DNA of 64,000 nucleotides from DATBRV01 sp036560145 (lineage in GTDB: Bacteria; Myxococcota_A; UBA9160; SMWR01): contig DATBRV010000011.1 of NCBI GenBank assembly GCA_036560145.1, positions 1-64,000 of the forward strand. Direction: 5' to 3'. The position numbers and the translations under genes are program-made. Numbering within the stretch: the stretch's first letter is position 1; every line of letters starts with the position of its first letter. Of this stretch, positions 59,577-64,000 are shown in pieces. The notes below the pieces were generated by a model. It saw nothing but the letters and a program-made list of their open reading frames with translations. It had not been told where the DNA came from and did not search any database.

Positions 59577-61124
59577 TCAGATCCGCCGCTCGCGTCCCGC
59601 CCAGTAGGGGTCGCGCAGCTTGCGTTTGTAGAGCTTGCCGTTCGGGTCCCGCGGCATCGCGTTGGTGAAGTCGATCGACCGCGGGCACTTGTACTTCGCG
59701 AGGCGAGTCTCGCACCAGGCCAGGATCTCGCGCGCCAGCGTCTCGCCGGCCGTCGCGCCCGGCGCCGGCTCGACCACCGCCTTCACCTGCTCGCCCCAGT
59801 CCTCGTCCGGAATTCCGAAGACCGCGGCGTCGCCCACCCTCGGATGCGAGAGCAGCACGGCCTCGATCTCGGCGGGGTAGATGTTGACGCCGCCGGAGAT
59901 GATCATGTCGATCTTGCGATCACACAGGAAGAGGTAGCCGTCGGCGTCGAGGTAGCCGACGTCGCCCACGGTGAAGAAGTTGCCGATCCGGTTCGAGCGG
60001 GTCTTCTGCTCGTCGCCCTTGTAGGCGAAATCCTGGAGCAGCTTGAGATACACCGTTCCCGGTTCGCCGGGGGGGCGGTCCTTGCCCTCGTCGTCGAGCA
60101 CCCGGATCGCGGCGCCTTCCCAGGCCTTGCCCACCGTCCCCGGGCGCTCGAGCCACTCCTGCGGCGTCACCAGCGTGCCGCCCCCTTCGGTGGCGCCGTA
60201 GTACTCGTAGATCACGGGGCCCCACCACTCGAGCATGCGGCGCTTCACCTCGACCGGGCAGGGGGCCGCGGCGTGGAGCACGTTCTTCAGCGAGGAGCAG
60301 TCGTACTTCCGCCGCGTCTCCACCGGGAGCTGGAGCAGGCGGTGGAACTGGGTGGGCACCATGTGCGTGGTGGTGACGCGGTGCTTCTCGATCAGCTCGA
60401 GCGCGCGCTCGGGATCCCAGCGGTCCATCAGCACCACCGTGTGCTCGAAGTGGAGCGCGAACCAGCTGAAGGCGAGCGGCGCGGTGTGATACATCGGCGA
60501 CGTGCACAGGTGCACGCCGTCCCCCCCCGGCGTGATGCCGAAGCGGGCGAGGTGGCCGGCCTGGAGCCCCGCCATCGCGTCGGGGTCCATCGGGATCAGG
60601 TCGCGCTTGATGCCCTTGGGCTTGCCGGTGGTGCCCGAGGTGTACTGCATGAACTGTCCGGCGCAGCGATCCGGCGGAAGTGTAGGGGGCTGGGCGTCCT
60701 TCAGCGCCGGGTAGGACGCGAAGCCCGGCAGCTCGCCCACCGCGATTCGCGCGGAGGCCGGGAGGCCCGCCTCGTCGGCGGCGGCGGTTGCGCGCCCCTC
60801 CTCCCGGGCGTCGGCGATGAACGCCCTGGCGCCCGAATCGCGCAGGATGTGCGCGATCTCGGGCGGCGCGAGGTTGGTGTTGAGCGGCGTGATGTACCAG
60901 CCGGCTTGCATCGCGGCCAGCAGCACTTCGAGAGCGGGCGCCGCGTTCGGGAGCAGCATGGCGACGACGTCGCCGCGCGAGAGCCCGCGGGCGCGCAGGG
61001 CGTGCACGAGCCGGTGGCTCGCCCCGGCGAGCTCTCCCGCGCTGACGATCCGCCCGTCGCTCTCGATCAGCGCGCGCCGGCCGGGTTCCGCCAGCGCCGC
61101 CTGCCAGAAGCCCCGAACCGGCAT
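59577..61124 (-). CDS. acyl-CoA synthetase (FadD-like)
   Basis: A 515-residue AMP-forming ligase that activates a carboxylic acid as the CoA ester. Motifs are 'MQYTSGTTGKPKGIKRD' (AMP/ATP loop), 'IYEYYGATEGGG', 'GDVGYLDADGYLFLCDRKIDMIISGGVNIYP' and the C-terminal Lys in 'DPNGKLYKRKLR'. The subgroup is like FadD3, FadD17 and FadD19 of steroid degradation. It is divergent from the MaoC-like gene, and two operators fill the 77-bp gap. Confidence 0.9.
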   Translation of the reverse strand: MPVRGFWQAALAEPGRRALIESDGRIVSAGELAGASHRLVHALRARGLSRGDVVAMLLPNAAPALEVLLAAMQAGWYITPLNTNLAPPEIAHILRDSGARAFIADAREEGRATAAADEAGLPASARIAVGELPGFASYPALKDAQPPTLPPDRCAGQFMQYTSGTTGKPKGIKRDLIPMDPDAMAGLQAGHLARFGITPGGDGVHLCTSPMYHTAPLAFSWFALHFEHTVVLMDRWDPERALELIEKHRVTTTHMVPTQFHRLLQLPVETRRKYDCSSLKNVLHAAAPCPVEVKRRMLEWWGPVIYEYYGATEGGGTLVTPQEWLERPGTVGKAWEGAAIRVLDDEGKDRPPGEPGTVYLKLLQDFAYKGDEQKTRSNRIGNFFTVGDVGYLDADGYLFLCDRKIDMIISGGVNIYPAEIEAVLLSHPRVGDAAVFGIPDEDWGEQVKAVVEPAPGATAGETLAREILAWCETRLAKYKCPRSIDFTNAMPRDPNGKLYKRKLRDPYWAGRERRI

Positions 61125-61141
61125 GATCCTCTTTGCCCACG

Positions 61142-61160
61142 ATCTGACGCTGTGTCAGAA
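61142..61160. promoter_or_regulatory. 19-bp palindromic operator, copy 4
   Basis: ATCTGACGCTGTGTCAGAA lies 17 bp upstream of the acyl-CoA synthetase start. It is separated by two bases from copy 5, so two dimers could bind the divergent promoter side by side. Confidence 0.7.
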
Positions 61161-61162
61161 TG

Positions 61163-61181
61163 TTCTGACGATATATCAGAT
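61163..61181. promoter_or_regulatory. 19-bp palindromic operator, copy 5
   Basis: TTCTGACGATATATCAGAT is the second copy of the same motif in the divergent region, 20 bp before the TTG at 61202. The tandem arrangement is unique among the five copies. Confidence 0.7.
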
Positions 61182-61201
61182 TCGCGTTGGGATGGGAACC
61201 C

Positions 61202-62176
61202 TTGGCAATCGAATCCAGCCAGCCGGCCGCCTGGGATGCCGTCTCCGCCGGCGACGCGATCCCGGTCTTCGCGCGGACCACGGACCTCGCGAACTGGAAC
61301 CGCTTCGCGGCGGTCAACGACGAATTCATCCCGCTGCACATGGATGCCGACGCCGCCCGCGCCGTCGGGCAGCCGGACGTGTTCGGGATGGGGAACCTGC
61401 GGCTCTCCTACCTCCACAATCTGCTGCATGCGTGGCTCGCCGGGCGCGGCGACATCGTCGAGCTCTCCTGCGAGTTCCGCGGGCTCAACTTCAAGGGGGA
61501 CCGGCTCACGGCGCGCGGGCGCGTGATCGGCAAGGAGCGCGTGAAGACCGGCCCGGTGATCCATCTCGAGCTCGGCATCGAGAATCAACGCGGAGAGGAG
61601 ACGACGCCCGGCGAGGCGACCGTGCTGCTCTTCGAAGCCGGCGGCGCGAAGATCCTTCCCGATCCCAAGCCGCTTCCCCCGCCCGAGAAGCCCGCCCCCG
61701 GCGCGCTGCTCGACGAGCGCACGCTCGGCTGGCTCGGCCGCGCGACGGAGCCGTTCGAGTCGCTTCCGGTCGGCGCCAACGACATCCGCCGCTGGGCGAT
61801 CGCCACCCACCACCCGGAGCCGCCTCCGCCCGAGTTCACGGACCTGAAGGCGGCCGAGCGCGGACCCTGGGGCGGGCTGGTGGCGCCGCGCGACTTCAAC
61901 CCGTTCGCCTGGATGACGCAGGACGCCCGGCGCGAGCCCTGGCTGCGCGGCATGGGCACGACGCCCGGCACCCGCGTGCTGAACGGCGGGCAGCGCAGCC
62001 GCTACTTCGCGCCGATCCGCCCGGGCGACGTGATCACCTCGACCGCCTCGCTGAGCAACGCCTACGAACGCATCGGGAAGCTGGGCACGATGCTCTTCCT
62101 GGTGAACGAGACACGCTGGACGAACCAGGACGGCCGGCTGGTTCGCGTCGGCAATCGCACCACGATCTACTACTAG
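61202..62176 (+). CDS. MaoC-like / FAS1-like hydratase-dehydratase
   Basis: A protein of about 324 residues with two hot-dog domains. The first has 'WNRFAAVNDEFIPLHMDADAAR' and 'DVFGMGNLRLSYLHNLL', the MaoC-type hydratase core with the Asp/His pair. The second, from about residue 180, ends 'RYFAPIRPGDVITSTASLSNAYERIGKLGTMLF' like FAS1-like dehydratases. TTG at 61202 follows GGATGGGA (61190-61197); TTG at 61187 is an alternative. It would hydrate an enoyl-CoA, completing a beta-oxidation set with the synthetase and dehydrogenases of this regulon. Confidence 0.85.
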   Translation: MAIESSQPAAWDAVSAGDAIPVFARTTDLANWNRFAAVNDEFIPLHMDADAARAVGQPDVFGMGNLRLSYLHNLLHAWLAGRGDIVELSCEFRGLNFKGDRLTARGRVIGKERVKTGPVIHLELGIENQRGEETTPGEATVLLFEAGGAKILPDPKPLPPPEKPAPGALLDERTLGWLGRATEPFESLPVGANDIRRWAIATHHPEPPPPEFTDLKAAERGPWGGLVAPRDFNPFAWMTQDARREPWLRGMGTTPGTRVLNGGQRSRYFAPIRPGDVITSTASLSNAYERIGKLGTMLFLVNETRWTNQDGRLVRVGNRTTIYY

Positions 62177-62198
62177 GCAGACCGGTCCGGAGAACGCC

Positions 62199-63332
62199 AT
62201 GCACGGGGACTACCGCGTCGTCGACGCCGACGGGCACGTGATCGAGCCCGCGGATCTCTGGGAGAGGTACATCGACCCCGAGTTCCGCGATCAGGCGCCG
62301 CGCTGCTTCGGCGCGATGAGCGTCGACGTGCTCGGCCACCGGATGCCCGACGTTCCGGGCTGGAAGGAGGCCAGCACCAGCATCGCCACCAAACGGACGG
62401 GCGATCCGCGCTTCGCGTTCGCGGCCGAGCGCGACTTCGACGCCGCGAGCCAGGTGGAGGCGATGGACGTGGAAGGCATCGACATGGCCGTGCTGTATCC
62501 CTCGCGCGGCCTCTTCGCGGCCTCGGCCGACGGGATCCCGCCGAAGCTCGCGGGCGCGATCTGCCGGGCCTACAACCGCTGGCTCGCGGAGTTCTGCAGC
62601 CATGCGCCGCGGCGGCTCTTCGGCGCGGCGATGGTCTCGCTGCACGACGGCGAAGTGGCGGCGCGCGAGGCGGCCCATGCCGTCGAGGAGCTCGGCATGA
62701 AGTCGATCTTCATCCGGCCGAACCCGGTGAACGGGAAGACCATCGACCACCGCGACTTCGACGAGTTCTACGCCGAGGCCGAGCGCCTGAACGTTCCGAT
62801 CGCGACGCACGAGGGCGCCGGCGTGCACCTCCAGCAGTACGGGCGCGAGCGCTACGACAAGCTCTTCAAGGTCCACATGATCTGCCACGCGGTCGAGAGC
62901 ATGGGCGCCTGCATGGACCTGATCGTGGGCGGCGTGCTGGAGCGGCACCCGAAGCTGCGCGCGGTCTTCCTGGAAGCCTCCTGCGGCTGGGCGCCCTGGT
63001 GGCTCGAAAGGATGGACGAGCACTTCGAGGGCTTCCACGGCTCGCGCGAAGCGACCCACCTGACGCGCAAGCCGAGCGAGTACTTCGCGCGGCAGTGCTT
63101 CGTCTCCGCCGAGGTCGACGAGCGCGCCGCGCAGTACGTGGTGGACGCCTTCGGGCCCCACAACCTGGTGATGGGGAGCGATTATCCGCACGGCGACGGG
63201 AGCTATCCACACGCCGTCAGCAAGTTCCTAGCCATCGACACGCTCTCGGACGACGTCAAGCGCAAGGCGCTCTGGGACAATCCGGTGCGCCTCTACGGGC
63301 TCGAGAAGGATGCGGCGTGCGCGTCGGTGTGA
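62199..63332 (+). CDS. amidohydrolase-2 family protein
   Basis: A 377-residue TIM-barrel protein. It opens 'RVVDADGHVIEPADLWERYI', which keeps the second His of the N-terminal metal motif. 'GVHLQQYGRERYDK' and 'VFLEASCGWAPWWLERMDEHF' follow, and 'LVMGSDYPHGDGSYPHA' carries the catalytic Asp. The family includes ACMSD and related decarboxylases and hydratases. It is 22 bp after the MaoC-like gene and overlaps the next gene by 16 bp. Confidence 0.85.
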   Translation: MHGDYRVVDADGHVIEPADLWERYIDPEFRDQAPRCFGAMSVDVLGHRMPDVPGWKEASTSIATKRTGDPRFAFAAERDFDAASQVEAMDVEGIDMAVLYPSRGLFAASADGIPPKLAGAICRAYNRWLAEFCSHAPRRLFGAAMVSLHDGEVAAREAAHAVEELGMKSIFIRPNPVNGKTIDHRDFDEFYAEAERLNVPIATHEGAGVHLQQYGRERYDKLFKVHMICHAVESMGACMDLIVGGVLERHPKLRAVFLEASCGWAPWWLERMDEHFEGFHGSREATHLTRKPSEYFARQCFVSAEVDERAAQYVVDAFGPHNLVMGSDYPHGDGSYPHAVSKFLAIDTLSDDVKRKALWDNPVRLYGLEKDAACASV

Positions 63333-64000
63333 TCGGGCTCGGAAACATCGGCGGAGCGATCGCCGCTAACCTGGTCGCCGACGGCCATTCCGTGGCGGTC
63401 TTCGATCAGGACTCCGCCCGGGCCGCCGCGATCGCGGGCGCGGCGGCCGCCAGGTCTCCGGAGGAGGTCGCGCGCGCGTCAGAGACGTGCTTCCTCTCGC
63501 TGCCGACGCCGGCGGTGGTCCGCGCGGTGGCCGAGCAGTGGCTGCGCGGCGCCGCGCCCGGCAGCGTGCTGGTCGATCTCTCGACCAACGCGCCTGCGGC
63601 CGTGCGCGAGCTCGGCCGCCTGGTCGAGAAGCAGGGCTGTCACCTGCTGGAGGCCCCGCTCACCGGTGGCGCGCCGGGCGCCAAGGCGCGCACGCTGGTG
63701 TTCCTGGTGGGAGGCGATCCGGAGGTCTTCGCGCGCTGCCAGCCGCTGCTCGGCAAGCTCGGCCGCGCGGTCTTCCACTTCGGCCCGCTCGGGAAGGGCA
63801 ACACCGCGAAGCTCGTGAACAGCCTGCTGGCGTTCACGTCGACCTGGGTCTCGCTCGAGGGGCTCGCGATCGCGGCCAAAGGCGGCCTTGACCTGCGCAC
63901 CCTGGTCGAGGCGATTCGCACCGGTGGCGCCGGGAACTTCTTCATCGACCGCATGGTCGAGGGGATCAACCAGCGCGGGCGCCCGGCGCAGTTCGCGCTC
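63317..64000 (+). CDS. 3-hydroxyisobutyrate dehydrogenase family protein, partial
   Basis: The frame starts at GTG 63317 and runs open to the window end (228 codons). The N-terminus 'VGVIGLGNIGGAIAANLVADG' is the NAD(P)-binding motif of beta-hydroxyacid dehydrogenases. 'LLEAPLTGGAPGAKARTL' is the substrate-loop motif, and the catalytic Lys is in 'GKGNTAKLVNSLL'. It overlaps the amidohydrolase by 16 bp, so it extends that operon. The C-terminal domain lies beyond 64000. Confidence 0.88.
   Translation, partial: MRVGVIGLGNIGGAIAANLVADGHSVAVFDQDSARAAAIAGAAAARSPEEVARASETCFLSLPTPAVVRAVAEQWLRGAAPGSVLVDLSTNAPAAVRELGRLVEKQGCHLLEAPLTGGAPGAKARTLVFLVGGDPEVFARCQPLLGKLGRAVFHFGPLGKGNTAKLVNSLLAFTSTWVSLEGLAIAAKGGLDLRTLVEAIRTGGAGNFFIDRMVEGINQRGRPAQFAL

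Noticed and set aside
1..64000. tRNA or rRNA genes, CRISPR arrays, insertion sequences, integrase genes
   Set aside because: No tRNA cloverleaf signature, rRNA segment, regular spacer-repeat array or transposase or integrase protein was seen on either strand.

Overview
The window is GC-rich, densely packed bacterial chromosome from a Gram-negative organism. Envelope evidence includes an apolipoprotein N-acyltransferase, Cys-lipobox lipoproteins, an outer-membrane beta-barrel and a bifunctional penicillin-binding protein. The many SDRs, acyl-CoA enzymes, amidohydrolase-2 proteins, DUF35/thiolase pairs and TetR regulators recall uncultured deltaproteobacterial-type lineages such as Binatota or Myxococcota. 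That placement is inference; no rRNA or tRNA gene was seen.

Layout. 1-7.1 kb: a partial membrane protein of different base composition, an LLM-type flavin oxidoreductase, a TAT-targeted gluconate-dehydrogenase-subunit-3 protein with an FAD oxidoreductase and a glycosyltransferase, then a class A PBP. 7.3-11.9 kb: a catabolic operon set (Rieske oxygenase, amidohydrolase, acyl-CoA dehydrogenase; SDR plus TetR). 11.9-14.8 kb: an asparagine-synthase-like protein, a membrane protein and a ChrB-like protein. 14.9-27.6 kb: a complete nitrate assimilation locus, nasT-nasS, an RNA leader, nrtA-nrtB and two ATPases, then a 2201-residue ORF joining nitrate reductase, nitrite reductase NirB, NirD and an outer-membrane porin. 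27.6-40 kb: a TetR, a pectinacetylesterase-like hydrolase, an ankyrin protein, Lnt, an 11-residue-repeat secreted protein, a GH5 glycosidase, a nuclease and esterases. 40-42.8 kb: a sulfonate/taurine-type ABC importer. 42.8-53.7 kb: mostly small membrane and poorly known proteins, a sulfotransferase and an SDR. 53.8-64 kb: DUF35, thiolase, fatty acid hydroxylase and alcohol dehydrogenase; SGNH hydrolase and lipoprotein; then acyl-CoA synthetase divergent from a MaoC/FAS1-like hydratase, amidohydrolase and a hydroxyisobutyrate-dehydrogenase-like gene cut by the window end.

Two regulatory themes tie the window together. First, the nas locus carries a textbook ANTAR target: two hairpins with hexaloops having A at position 1 and G at position 4, the second overlapping the 5' arm of a strong terminator just before nrtA. 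This fits NasT antitermination, with NasS as nitrate sensor. Second, a 19-bp palindrome (ATCTGACG-N3-CGTCAGAT) occurs five times, always upstream of lipid, steroid-like or acyl-CoA catabolism genes, including the operon of the TetR gene at 11197-11886. It is a candidate self-regulated TetR regulon.

The most unusual object is the nitrate-to-ammonium fusion ORF, which continues without a stop from NirD into a porin with its own signal sequence. A good ribosome-binding site and GTG lie at the junction, so the porin may also be translated separately.
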